64,000 nucleotides of DNA from CAVWZH01 sp963765285 (GTDB lineage: Bacteria > Acidobacteriota > Terriglobia > Terriglobales > Acidobacteriaceae), in assembly GCA_963765285.1 (NCBI GenBank), contig CAVXVR010000004.1, positions 620,001-684,000 on the forward strand, written 5' to 3'. Under the pieces are notes generated by a model. That model was not told the DNA's origin and did not search any database. It worked only from the letters and a program-made list of their open reading frames with translations. Both the position numbers and the translations under genes were made by a program. Shown here piece after piece: positions 7,314 to 15,003 of this stretch. The first letter of the stretch is position 1. Each line of letters begins with the position of its first letter.

Positions 7314-8444
7314 TCAGCGCGACGCTGCGGCGCGACGCTTGGCGCGATGCTTCTGGAGTTCCGCCCGGAAGGCGTCCGGCGTGGCTTCCCGCTTGGTGCG
7401 GAAAATTTGTAAGAGAGGATCTTTCGATTCGTTCGAGGCCGGCTTTGCAGTTCCGGGTTCGTTTGTCTCCAAACCTTCCGGCTCGACAAGAAGATTCTGA
7501 GCAGCTTCGCCGTGCTCTTCGATCGCCGCAAGCAGCTTGCGGACATGCTCCTGCTGTTGAGCGGTTGCCCTGGCGAATTCCACGCCCATGCCGAGCTCTG
7601 GGTGCATGATCCGTACCACGCCTTCCGCCTGAAGCTGCAAGCCCCCCAGACGCAGAGATAGAACCACCTTGGTATGGACGGGAAACGGGGCGGTTATTTC
7701 CAGATAGCAGGCGCCCGCAGTGCGGTCGGTCAGCTGGCAGGAGGCCGGAGGATCGTTCTTTTCGAATTCAGGCGAGTGGCGTTCCAGCCACGATCTGATC
7801 TGGTCACGGGTCTCAGGCGCAAGATCAACAAAGCGGATCCCTACCTGCCGCCCGGCAGTCTCCCAGGCCATCTCTGCCAGACACTCGATGCTCTGAGCTG
7901 TTCCGGGAAGCTGGAAGCCCACGGTAAGGCCCGTCAGATTCTGCGGGCGGTGAGGCAGCTTCACAGCCATGCCACCTTCGCCTAGATCGACGGTGGAAGC
8001 CTTCATCTGGCCACTTCCGTCGGCCAGACGCACCACGACGGGAACCTCGACCGGAATCCGGGCGTTGCGCCGGCGCTCGCATTTCATCAGAGCGCGGGCC
8101 GCGCGGAAGCTGTTCTTCGCTCGTTCTGGCGAAAGCGGCTTGTAGAGGACAAAATGGGCTCCCAAGCCGAAAGCGCTACGCAAGGAAGCGACCGGATCGA
8201 GGATGGCTACGGCCACAGCCCGCTTATTGCAAGGGGCCGAACGGGCACTGCCCAGGACCGCCGCGGCCATGGCCTCGTCCGTGCAATCCACAATGACCGC
8301 CTCAAACCGGTCTCGCGTCAGCTTGTAGACCGCCGTCTCGGCGTCGGCGCAGTACTCTGCTCCAATCTCCAGCTCGTTGAGCACGCGCCGCAGCACGCGC
8401 ACAATCTTTTCGTCGGAGCAGAAAACCAAGGATTGTAAACTCAT
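7314..8444 (-). CDS. receiver-like domain fused to two PilZ-type domains
   Basis: A 376-aa protein. Residues 1-115 resemble a receiver: acidic residues D11/E12, Asp53 in AVIVDCTDE at the phospho-acceptor position, and a Lys in VLYKPLS. Residues about 123-220 are a PilZ domain, with ERRRNAR for the RxxxR motif and TVDLGEGGMAV in place of D/N-x-S-x-x-G. Residues about 225-300 look like a second, more divergent barrel (GVVRIMHPELGMGVEF). The tail is charged and low in complexity. Likely a cytosolic phospho-signal and c-di-GMP adaptor; output partner unknown. The 53-aa coiled-coil gene starts upstream and ends 28 bases before this ATG, so they are probably co-transcribed. Confidence 0.82.
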   Translation of the reverse strand: MSLQSLVFCSDEKIVRVLRRVLNELEIGAEYCADAETAVYKLTRDRFEAVIVDCTDEAMAAAVLGSARSAPCNKRAVAVAILDPVASLRSAFGLGAHFVLYKPLSPERAKNSFRAARALMKCERRRNARIPVEVPVVVRLADGSGQMKASTVDLGEGGMAVKLPHRPQNLTGLTVGFQLPGTAQSIECLAEMAWETAGRQVGIRFVDLAPETRDQIRSWLERHSPEFEKNDPPASCQLTDRTAGACYLEITAPFPVHTKVVLSLRLGGLQLQAEGVVRIMHPELGMGVEFARATAQQQEHVRKLLAAIEEHGEAAQNLLVEPEGLETNEPGTAKPASNESKDPLLQIFRTKREATPDAFRAELQKHRAKRRAAASR

Positions 8445-8472
8445 AAACAGCCGTCACTTGTGGGCACAGACC

Positions 8473-8634
8473 TTAGCTCCGGCTAAGTTCCATGTCCTGT
8501 TCTGAATGTTCGTCGTCGAGCAGATGGGCGACGCTGCGGAGCTTCTCGGCCGCGCTCTGCAAGGCTTCGATCTGTTTCCCCAGCTGCGCCTGTTCGGCCT
8601 GCTTTTTGTGCAGTACTTCGTAGATATCCCTCAC
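8473..8634 (-). CDS. 53-aa coiled-coil protein of unknown function
   Basis: A GTG at 8634 is preceded by AGAAGGAGG six bases upstream, a very strong ribosome site that makes this small frame credible. The product begins VRDIYEVLHKKQAEQAQLGK and continues as an Ala/Gln/Lys/Glu-rich helix (QIEALQSAAEKLRSVAHLL), likely a dimeric coiled coil, ending with an acidic tail. I recall similar short 'RDIYEVLxxKE' proteins in Acidobacteriota next to signalling genes; function is unknown. It is followed 28 bases later by the receiver-PilZ gene. Confidence 0.72.
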   Translation of the reverse strand: MRDIYEVLHKKQAEQAQLGKQIEALQSAAEKLRSVAHLLDDEHSEQDMELSRS

Positions 8635-8907
8635 GATAGGCCTCCTTCTGCACTGTAGGCAGGGGGTCTTCCAGGGTCAACGATTCCAAAACCGCTTGCG
8701 TTACAAGGGTAACGGGGCCTGGCCCGTGGCTTGGCTCTTCTGTCGAGGGTTGCGCTAACTCGGCGAACCGTTCCATGCCTGCATGGGGTCCCCGAACCAG
8801 GCCTCGCCCGGGCGAACCAGGACCCAAAATGGTCACAATTCTCTGTTAACCCATTATTTTCCAATAATATAGCTTCAAATTGGGCCTTCAACGGGGGGAT
8901 AATTTGA
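8635..8907. other. gene-free stretch
   Basis: Divergent spacer between the 53-aa gene and the promoter at 8908. A minus-strand open frame crosses it, but its C-terminal two thirds is Arg/Pro-rich and it overlaps the promoter, so I do not call it. No terminator or palindrome was recognised. Confidence 0.5.
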
Positions 8908-8936
8908 TTGACGATCTCAGTCAAATGGCCTATAAT
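8908..8936 (+). promoter_or_regulatory. sigma-70-type promoter
   Basis: TTGACG at 8908-8913, a 17-bp spacer and a perfect TATAAT at 8931-8936. Transcription should begin near 8943, giving a leader of about 148 bases before the 75-aa gene at 9091. Confidence 0.85.
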
Positions 8937-9090
8937 CATCAGCTTCCGGTCCACATTGAGCTTCAAGGAGAGCCTCAGTCTGCAGTGGAGAGAGACAGAG
9001 AGCTGAATCCATAGTGCGGCCCGGCGAATCTAAGGTTTATAGGTCATTTCTTAAGGGTTGTAGCGACTACGAGTACGAGGCGTAATTTTC

Positions 9091-9318
9091 ATGGCGAAGC
9101 GACGCGGAAATCCGAACTGGGGCAAGCCCGAGCCGATCGGGCCGATTACCCCGACTATCACCGAGTTCGAGCAGGTGGTGCGCGAGTATAAGCTCTCCCC
9201 CGATCAGTACTTGCGCTCCACCCGTCTGCGGGAATGGGCTCGGCGCAACAAGAACTCGAAGTACATTCCTGAGCCTTTGCTTGAGGCGTGGGGATTCGAG
9301 ATCGAATCGACGCTATAA
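9091..9318 (+). CDS. 75-aa conserved basic protein of unknown function
   Basis: A small, strongly basic and aromatic protein beginning MAKRRGNPNWGKPEPIGP, with a helical middle (EFEQVVREYKLSPDQY) and a conserved-looking end (WARRNKNSKYIPEPLLEAWG). I recall similar short proteins in acidobacterial genomes but know of no function; a nucleic-acid or ribosome-associated role is speculation. It forms a complete unit of its own: consensus promoter at 8908-8936, a long leader, GAGG about ten bases before the ATG, and a rho-independent terminator at 9342-9371. Such isolated, strongly promoted genes are often highly expressed. Confidence 0.8.
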   Translation: MAKRRGNPNWGKPEPIGPITPTITEFEQVVREYKLSPDQYLRSTRLREWARRNKNSKYIPEPLLEAWGFEIESTL

Positions 9319-9341
9319 GAAAGAAGTTCAATTCTGGGTTG

Positions 9342-9371
9342 AGGCCGCCTGCGGGCGGCCTTTGTTTTTTG
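9342..9371 (+). terminator. rho-independent terminator
   Basis: An 8-bp GC stem AGGCCGCC/GGCGGCCT with a TGCG loop followed by TTGTTTTTTG, 23 bases after the stop of the 75-aa gene. Confidence 0.9.
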
Positions 9372-9533
9372 TTGTGAGACTGAATCCGAGGTTTCTCGTC
9401 CGCTTTCCGGATGCCCCGCGCCGCGTTGTGCGCCCGGCGCACAAGGTGCTTCTCACCGCAGGAGCCTTACAGCACCCCCAAACGCTGCCTCGGGCTCCCA
9501 GAGGCTCCGCACCCGTTTTGCTACAATCGCGCT

Positions 9534-10696
9534 ATGCCAGCCGTTTTCACCGACGTTCCCACTGCGATTGAGGAAATCCGCGCCAGCCGCATGATCATGG
9601 TGGTAGACGATGAAGACCGCGAAAACGAGGGCGACCTCACCCTGGCGGCCGAGAAAGTCACCCCCGAGGCGATCAACTTTATGGCCAAGTATGGCCGGGG
9701 CTTGGTTTGCCTGGCCATGACCGAAGAACGGCTCGATCACCTGCGCATCGGGCCGATGACCACGGAGAACACCTCGAATTACGGCACAGCTTTCTGTGAG
9801 GCCATTGACGCACGCGACGGTGTGACGACGGGAATTTCCGCGTACGACCGCGCCCGTACCATTCAGGTGGCGATCGATCCGGCAACCCGGCCTGCGGATC
9901 TGGCGCGGCCGGGGCATGTGTTTCCTCTGCGGGCGCGCAAAGGAGGAGTGCTGGTGCGCGCGGGCAAACTGAGGCATCGGTCGATCTGGCTCGCCTGGCA
10001 GGAATGGTTCCGGCCGGCATCATCTGCGAAATCATGAAAGACGACGGCAGCATGGCGCGCGTGCCCGACCTGATCGAGTTTTGCACGACGCATGATTTGA
10101 AGATGCTGACGGTAGCCGAGCTGATTCGCTACCGCATGCAGCACGAACGTTACGTGCACCGTGTGGGGGAGGTTCTGGTCGATACGCAATACGGAGAATT
10201 CCGGCTGATCGCGTATGAGAGCGAAGTTGACGGCGGCGAGTCCCATCTGGCGCTGGTGCGTGGAGATATTCAGGATCGCAACGAGCCCGTCCTGGTGAGG
10301 ATGCACGCGCATTGTCTGGCCGGCGAAGTCTTTGGATCGAAAAGCTGCGATTGCGGCCCCACTCTAGACGGCGCCATGGAGGCGATTGCCCGGGAAGGCC
10401 GCGGGGCGCTGATTTATCTTCACCAAACGGCGAAAGGCTTTTCTGTGGAGAGAATCGCCGATCGGACTGCCCTGGCTTTTCACCGGGAGCGGCGCATGCC
10501 TACGTTGCCCGAGACAGAACGCAAGATCCAGCGCGAGGTCGGCATCGGAGCGCAGATTCTTTCTGATCTCGATCTGCGGCGCATTCGTCTGCTGACCAAC
10601 CATCCTCGGCGGGTTGCGGCGCTGGAAGGATTCGGCATCGAGATTGTGGAGCATGTTCCGGTGGCGCTGGATTTGAAGGCGGGGGAACGCCGCTGA
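9534..10696 (+). CDS. ribBA: bifunctional DHBP synthase/GTP cyclohydrolase II-like protein RibBA, frameshifted
   Basis: Riboflavin synthesis. The N-terminal domain (ATG 9534) converts ribulose 5-phosphate to dihydroxybutanone phosphate and shows MVVDDEDRENEGDL, the acidic metal-binding loop, and RPGHVFPLRARKGGVLVR. The frame then breaks at about 9961-9966: the expected QTEASVDLARLAGMVPAGI continues one frame over, so one base (probably a C from GGCCAAACT) is missing. The C-terminal domain (from about 10260) keeps the three zinc cysteines (AHCLAGEVFGSKSCDCG), but the usual RQEGRGIGL catalytic loop is replaced by HQTAKGFSVERI. TACAAT at 9522-9527, six bases before the ATG and with no Shine-Dalgarno, hints at a leaderless mRNA. 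Confidence 0.9.
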
Positions 10697-10761
10697 CGAT
10701 TTGCCACTGCCTGCACGGGCGGGGACGCCCGCGCCTACATTAATCTCGCGCGCCCATTACT
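10697..10761. repeat. small GC-rich hairpin between convergent genes
   Basis: GGGCGGGGACGCCC forms a short hairpin between the ribBA stop and the converging zinc-ribbon gene. It may act as a bidirectional transcription stop, but it has no clear T tract. Confidence 0.4.
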
Positions 10762-11025
10762 TCAGAAGGGCTTGCGGATTACCACTTCGCTGTCGTTGAT
10801 AAAGAAATGCGCGGAGCAGTGATCTGATCCGCAAATCACCGGAAGTAAACCCGCCAGTTGCTTGCGCGTGATCAGGCCCAGGGTTCCGCAGTCGGGGCAC
10901 GAGAGAACTGCCCAGTAAGGATCCTGCTGCTCTCCCAGACGCCCGGCGTTCTCCAGCACAAAAATCGTGCCGGGATGCATCTGTTCCGGAATCCATTCAT
11001 TCAGGACGTTCAGTTCTCCCACCAT
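10762..11025 (-). CDS. small putative zinc-ribbon protein
   Basis: An 87-aa protein with two Cys pairs, LSCPDCG near residue 44 and ICGSDHC near 67, compatible with a zinc ribbon. I chose ATG 11025, which has GGGGAGG five bases upstream, over a longer frame from 11064. Function is unknown. It lies 44 bases downstream of the MerR regulator on the same strand, suggesting co-transcription and control by that regulator. Confidence 0.65.
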   Translation of the reverse strand: MVGELNVLNEWIPEQMHPGTIFVLENAGRLGEQQDPYWAVLSCPDCGTLGLITRKQLAGLLPVICGSDHCSAHFFINDSEVVIRKPF

Positions 11026-11069
11026 CTCGGCCTCCCCTGTGGAACTAAACTTCCCTGCCGACAAATTTG

Positions 11070-11546
11070 CTATGAAGCTCTTCGATCTTTGGGGACGCCG
11101 CGAGCCACGCCCCGCATCGACGAACTACTTTTTCTCCGCCGCACCACCGCTTGCACGCGCCGGGCCGTGTCGCTGAGGCAAATCGATAGCAGCGGCTGGC
11201 GCGCATTCTTCAGGATGTCGACAATCTGCTCGGGCGAAGTCTCGAGGTAGAGACTCTTGCCGTCGGTGAGCAAGTGATACTCCGACTTGCCGCTGACGGT
11301 CTCCGCCAGACGCTTGCCGAACTCCCGTTGCAGAAAGCGAATCACCTTGCGCACCCGCTGCAACGAAAACCCCCGCTCCCGCAGTTCGCAGATCACGGTG
11401 ATCTCGGTGAGGTCTTCCATCGAGTACAGCCGCCGATGTCCCTGACGTTGCGGGACGACGATCTTGCGTTCATCCCACCATTGCAGTTGGCGGGGCGTGA
11501 TGCCGGTGAGAACGACCACATCGCGCGATGTGAACTGGCTTTGCAT
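11070..11546 (-). CDS. MerR-family transcriptional regulator
   Basis: A 158-aa protein with the MerR winged helix-turn-helix at residues 4-75 (TSRDVVVLTGITPRQLQWWD, then RLYSMEDLTEITVICELRERG), followed by a short helical dimerisation part and a C-terminal segment without metal-binding cysteines typical of CueR or MerR. The ligand is unknown. The promoter is clear (TTGACA-N16-TAAAAT on the minus strand) and overlaps a perfect palindrome AAATGTTT-G-AAACATTT, so self-regulation is likely. The zinc-ribbon gene follows in the same direction. Confidence 0.88.
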   Translation of the reverse strand: MQSQFTSRDVVVLTGITPRQLQWWDERKIVVPQRQGHRRLYSMEDLTEITVICELRERGFSLQRVRKVIRFLQREFGKRLAETVSGKSEYHLLTDGKSLYLETSPEQIVDILKNARQPLLSICLSDTARRVQAVVRRRKSSSSMRGVARGVPKDRRAS

Positions 11547-11559
11547 CTGAGCAGATGAA

Positions 11560-11598
11560 TGTTTTAAACAGTCTCCCCACTAAATGTTTGAAACATTT
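11560..11598 (-). promoter_or_regulatory. MerR operator palindromes
   Basis: AAATGTTT-G-AAACATTT at 11582-11598 (perfect 8-bp arms) and the related TGTTTTAAACA at 11560-11570, located around and downstream of the -10 box of the MerR gene. Shared TGTTT/AAACA half-sites suggest two binding sites of one dimer. Confidence 0.75.
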
Positions 11599-11622
11599 TA
11601 GGCACAAGTTGCTTGCTGTCAA
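11595..11622 (-). promoter_or_regulatory. promoter of the MerR gene
   Basis: On the minus strand TTGACA (11622-11617), a 16-bp spacer and TAAAAT (11600-11595). The operator palindrome covers the -10 box, fitting repression or MerR-type control. Confidence 0.8.
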
Positions 11623-11705
11623 CATGAGATTTGGTTGGGTGGGGTTACCTTGGAGAGTTCGGGGGGATGGAAATTAGGCGGATCAAGTGGGATCGGCCAT
11701 GCGGG

Positions 11706-12270
11706 TCATGGCGTAGATCGGCTGTCCACATCGACTACAAAGCTATAGGTATTCTTGGCCCCGGCCTTTGCATTCCAGCTACCTTCGGCTGCGAACTGGA
11801 ACACTGTTCCATGGGCAAAACGATAATTGATCTTTGCGCCGGAACCGCTCCGTATATTCACGGCACTGGCGAGAGAGTTTGGCAATCCCTCTGCAGGAAG
11901 CGGAAGGCCCTCTGGGTACAAATCAAAAGATGCCTCGGCTTGCCCGTCCCCTACGGTGATCGTGATATGGATGGTGCCTCCATTCACAAACCGGCTTGCG
12001 TCCAACAGGATGACCCGATAGTCATGTTTTCCTCTCCCGGGCGCGACCAGCGTTCCTTCGCCTGTAGAACTCGAACCGGGAATCAGTTGAATTATTTCTG
12101 GCGTTGCCGATGCGGCGAGGTCGTCGCCGGTGATGACGTTCGCAGGGGCTGCGCCTTTCTGCTTGCGATTTGCTCGCGCGGCATCGGCTAGACGACTGAC
12201 CGTAAACCGTCCGCTGTAGAAGAAAGATCAGCAGAACAATGCACAAGACTCTTGGCGCTACTCGCTGCAT
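11706..12270 (-). pseudogene. secreted protein of unknown function, split by a frameshift
   Basis: ATG 12270 (GGAGAG five bases upstream) begins a signal peptide (VLCIVLLIFLLQRTVYGQS). Right after cleavage the frame becomes Arg-rich noise, while the neighbouring frame reads SRLADAARANRKQKG, then APANVITGDDLAAS, and continues openly through GEGTLVAPGRGKHDYRVILL and a beta-rich domain to the stop at 11706. A one-base shift near 12190-12200 explains it. 'LADAARxNRxxK...NVITxDDL' is a pattern I associate with acidobacterial periplasmic proteins. No known domain is seen in the beta-rich part. It may be a real gene with a sequence error. Confidence 0.65.
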
Positions 12271-12311
12271 AGCGCTCTCCGGCGGATGATTTGGAACGAT
12301 GATAGTTCGGT

Positions 12312-12926
12312 GTGGATGAGATCGGTAGTTACGGACGTGCAGACCGATTCTTAATCCCAATGCTCGAGGCGGTCGCGAAGTTCGGCGGCGCCGACATTCT
12401 TATCAATAATGCGGGCACGGGAACCAATGAGACGGTCATGGAAGCTCCCGACGAAAAATGGCAATACTACTGGGACCTGCACGTGATGGCCGCGGTGCGG
12501 CTGGCGCGCGGTATTGCGCCAGGGATGAAGGCAAAGGGCGGCGGGGTGATCCTGCACAACGCCTCGATTTGCGCCGCTCAGCCTCTTTGGTATGAGCCGA
12601 TTTACAACACGACCAAAGCTGCGCTGATGATGTTCTCAAAATGCCTTTCGATGGAATACATCAAGCACAACATTCGCGTGAACTGCGTCAATCCGGGATT
12701 GGTACTGACCGGCGACTGGATCAAAACGGCAAAGCAACTCACCGCGGATAAAGGCGGTGATTGGGAGGGCTACCTGCAATCGGTGGCAGACGAACTCGCT
12801 CCCATCAAGCGCTTCGCCAGTACCACCGAGCTGGCCAACTTCTTCGTATTTCTGTGCTCAGAGAGGGCCAGCTATGCCGTGGGTTCGGCCTTTTTTGTGG
12901 ATGGAGGGATGCTGAAGGCGGTCTGA
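12312..12926 (+). pseudogene. 5'-truncated short-chain dehydrogenase/reductase
   Basis: The last roughly 190 residues of an SDR enzyme: FGGADILINNAG (NNAG motif), the catalytic YxxxK in PIYNTTKAAL, then NIRVNCVNPGLV and the terminal VGSAFFVDGGM. A full SDR of this type has about 260 residues and a TGxxxGxG cofactor loop in its first 20; that region is absent. A short match, VVTDVQTD, lies in another frame just upstream (12328-12351), and beyond it homology stops. Loss of the dinucleotide-binding loop means no activity is expected. Confidence 0.72.
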
Positions 12927-12960
12927 GTTTCTAATTCTGGAAGCCGAAGGATGATTTGCC

Positions 12961-13067
12961 TTTGGGTGGCGCAGTCGCATCAGCGCTGCTGGATGAGGCC
13001 CTCAGCGGCTAAAGCCGGCCAGTTGCACTGCCTGAAATCGCAGCGGTGAACCGCTGCGCCACCCAAA
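12961..13067. repeat. 107-bp palindromic repeat element
   Basis: Perfect 14-bp terminal inverted repeats TTTGGGTGGCGCAG and CTGCGCCACCCAAA, with an inner section of GC-rich short hairpins. It looks like a non-coding REP/MITE-type element and lies just after the truncated SDR. Confidence 0.75.
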
Positions 13068-13130
13068 AACTTCTCCCCACCCAAAGCTCCTCCCCGCCCC
13101 AAAGCTCTCTCTTCCAGCCATTCCAAAACT

Positions 13131-13331
13131 CTAGCCGCCGCCCACAAAATGCACAATTTCCAGATGATCGCCTTCGGCCAAGTTCGTCGCTGCCCACTGA
13201 TCGCGAGGTGCAATGTTGCGGTTCAGTTCGACTGCTACCCGGTCCGCCTTCATTCCCAACTGCTCGATCAGGCCAGCCAGCGTCAGGGGAGAGTTGAAGC
13301 TGGTTTCTTTCCCGTTGATGAAGAGCTTCAT
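13131..13331 (-). CDS. thiS: sulfur carrier protein ThiS
   Basis: A 66-aa ubiquitin-fold protein beginning MKLFINGKET, with LTLAGLIEQLGM and VAVELNRNI, and ending FVGGG. The C-terminal Gly-Gly is adenylated and converted to a thiocarboxylate that donates sulfur for thiazole formation in thiamine synthesis. Length and tail fit ThiS; a relative such as a MoaD-like carrier is less likely given the N-terminal and NR-N-I motifs. No thiG, thiF or thiE is nearby, so it is separated from its usual partners. Confidence 0.88.
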   Translation of the reverse strand: MKLFINGKETSFNSPLTLAGLIEQLGMKADRVAVELNRNIAPRDQWAATNLAEGDHLEIVHFVGGG

Positions 13332-13367
13332 AACGTGTCAATTGTAATTTGAGGAGCGGACAGCGGC

Positions 13368-13955
13368 TCAGACTTCCACTTTCCGCAACTGGAATTTGCG
13401 GGTCGCGGTGTGGCCGGAGTAGTTGGCTTGCACCAGAATGGAAGAATCGGTGAGGCTGGGTTCTTCGGCGTCGATGCGCATCTCGGCTTCACCGGCGGGA
13501 TCGGTGACCACCTGAGTGTAAAAAGGAGCCGCATCCGGGCGGGCGAAGCGCACAGTGAGGCGAGCGCCGGCGGCGCCTGATCCAGCCTCGGTCACTTTTA
13601 GCCGCATGACCAGGCTGCGCTCGGAGTGCACCGAGTCGGCATTCAGCCACTGCACGTCCAGCTCTTTGATGGCGGCCAGGACTTCCGGCGTGTCGCGCTT
13701 GTCGAGGACATCGTTAAGCTTGCCGTCGCGAATGGCGTCGAGCACCAGGCGGTGCTGGTCGCGCAGCAACTGCTCTTTTTGCTGATCGGTGAAGCCTCCG
13801 GAAATCTTGTCGGCGTATGAGATCGCCCGCTTACCTACGCAACGGCCGCGCACAAAAACCTGGGTCTGCAAGAGCAAGTCGGCTTCCCGCGCCTCGCTTT
13901 GCACGTGATACACGGTATCGGTGTGTTTTACATCGGTATTGAAGCCAAAAATCAT
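13368..13955 (-). CDS. conserved protein of unknown function
   Basis: A 195-aa protein that I do not recognise by name. The start is taken at ATG 13955 (GGAAAG upstream), the beginning of MIFGFNTDVKHTDTVYHVQS. Residues 1-110 are mixed helix and strand with LLLQTQVFVRGRCVGKR. Residues about 115-195 look like an Ig-like beta-sandwich (LVMRLKVTEA, ARLTVRFA, ILVQANYSG). There is no signal peptide. It is divergent from the nuo operon, with about 150 bases between. Confidence 0.7.
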   Translation of the reverse strand: MIFGFNTDVKHTDTVYHVQSEAREADLLLQTQVFVRGRCVGKRAISYADKISGGFTDQQKEQLLRDQHRLVLDAIRDGKLNDVLDKRDTPEVLAAIKELDVQWLNADSVHSERSLVMRLKVTEAGSGAAGARLTVRFARPDAAPFYTQVVTDPAGEAEMRIDAEEPSLTDSSILVQANYSGHTATRKFQLRKVEV

Positions 13956-14029
13956 GGGTTCTTTCCGGCGCCGGGAACCCGGCCCCCTGCCGCAAAAAAG
14001 GGGCCTTCCAACCGAACCGCCGCATCGGC

Positions 14030-14058
14030 TTGACACTACCCGGCGCGGACTCTAATCT
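14030..14058 (+). promoter_or_regulatory. probable promoter of the nuo operon
   Basis: TTGACA at 14030-14035, a 17-bp spacer and TAATCT at 14053-14058, about 45 bases before the nuoA ATG. It is the only good promoter match ahead of the operon. Confidence 0.7.
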
Positions 14059-14102
14059 AAATTGTTTAGGTAGTGCTGGCGCGAATTATATATAGCTCCC
14101 CT

Positions 14103-14498
14103 ATGCCCGACAATTACTTCGTCCGCTACCTGCCATTGTTGATGCATTTCCTGCTGGCCGGCGCTCTGGCGGGCGCCATCGTCATTCTTTCCTATTTCGT
14201 CGGCCAGCGCCGTCCGACGCGCGCCAAGATGTTGCCCTATGAGTGCGGCATGACCCCGGTCGGGGACACGCACGAGCCCTTCTCCGTGAAGTTCTACATG
14301 GTGGCTATGCTGTTCATCTTGTTCGACGTCGAAGCCATTTTCCTCTACCCCTGGGCCGTGATTCTGCGTGAGCTTAAAATGTTCGGCTTTTGGGAGATGC
14401 TGGTCTACATCGGGATCGTCCTGGTCGGCTTTTTCTATATCTGGAAAAAGGGCGTGCTGGACTGGGGCAAAGTGTCACCGAAACGAGGGGACATTTAG
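14103..14498 (+). CDS. nuoA: NADH-quinone oxidoreductase subunit A
   Basis: A 131-aa membrane subunit of respiratory complex I, located at the junction between peripheral and membrane arms. Three transmembrane helices are visible. The conserved loop RAKMLPYECGMTPVG, with the family's Cys, and the FDVEAIFLYPWA segment after VAMLFILF are diagnostic. No clear Shine-Dalgarno precedes ATG 14103. Its stop overlaps the nuoC GTG by one base, which leaves no room for nuoB. Confidence 0.95.
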   Translation: MPDNYFVRYLPLLMHFLLAGALAGAIVILSYFVGQRRPTRAKMLPYECGMTPVGDTHEPFSVKFYMVAMLFILFDVEAIFLYPWAVILRELKMFGFWEMLVYIGIVLVGFFYIWKKGVLDWGKVSPKRGDI

Positions 14499-14995
14499 TG
14501 GCTCTGGCACCCGCCATCACCGACTTGGAGCAACTCAAAGGCCACCCGGCAGTCGCCCGCCTCTTCGCCTGGAATCCGAGAGCAGTGGAGGGCGCGAAGT
14601 TTGACCGGGATGAGATGACGGTGATGGTCGAACGGTCAGCGATCCGCGAAGCTTGCATTCTTTTGCGCGATCATCTGGATTGTCCGTTCAACTACTTGTC
14701 CGACATCACCTGCGTTGACTGGTTCCCTTCCGAGCCGCGGTTTGAGGTCATCTACCACTTGCTTTCGATTCCGAAGAAAGAGCGCATCCGGCTGAAAGTG
14801 CGGCTGGCGAGCGATGCCGCCGTGGTGGACTCGGTCATGCCGGTTTGGCCCTCGGCAAATTACTTCGAGCGCGAAGTGTTCGACCTCTTCGGTATTCGAT
14901 TCACCGGTCACCCTTATCTGCGGCGGTTGCTTATGCCGGAGGATTGGGAAGGCCATCCACTGCGCAAGGATTACCCGGTGGAGGGCTATCGCTAG
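14498..14995 (+). CDS. nuoC: NADH-quinone oxidoreductase subunit C
   Basis: A 165-aa hydrophilic subunit of the connecting module. It starts at GTG 14498, with GAGGGG seven bases upstream and a one-base overlap with the nuoA stop. The family signature NYFEREVFDLFGIRFTGHP is at about residues 122-140, followed by RRLLMPEDWEGHPLRKDYP. It normally assembles with NuoD and NuoB. The absence of nuoB between nuoA and nuoC is unusual. Confidence 0.95.
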   Translation: MALAPAITDLEQLKGHPAVARLFAWNPRAVEGAKFDRDEMTVMVERSAIREACILLRDHLDCPFNYLSDITCVDWFPSEPRFEVIYHLLSIPKKERIRLKVRLASDAAVVDSVMPVWPSANYFEREVFDLFGIRFTGHPYLRRLLMPEDWEGHPLRKDYPVEGYR

Positions 14996-15003
14996 ATTTG
15001 TCT

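Noticed and set aside
8631..8966. A 111-aa minus-strand frame upstream of the 53-aa gene
   Set aside because: It covers the consensus promoter at 8908-8936, turns Arg/Pro-rich, and has no recognisable domain.
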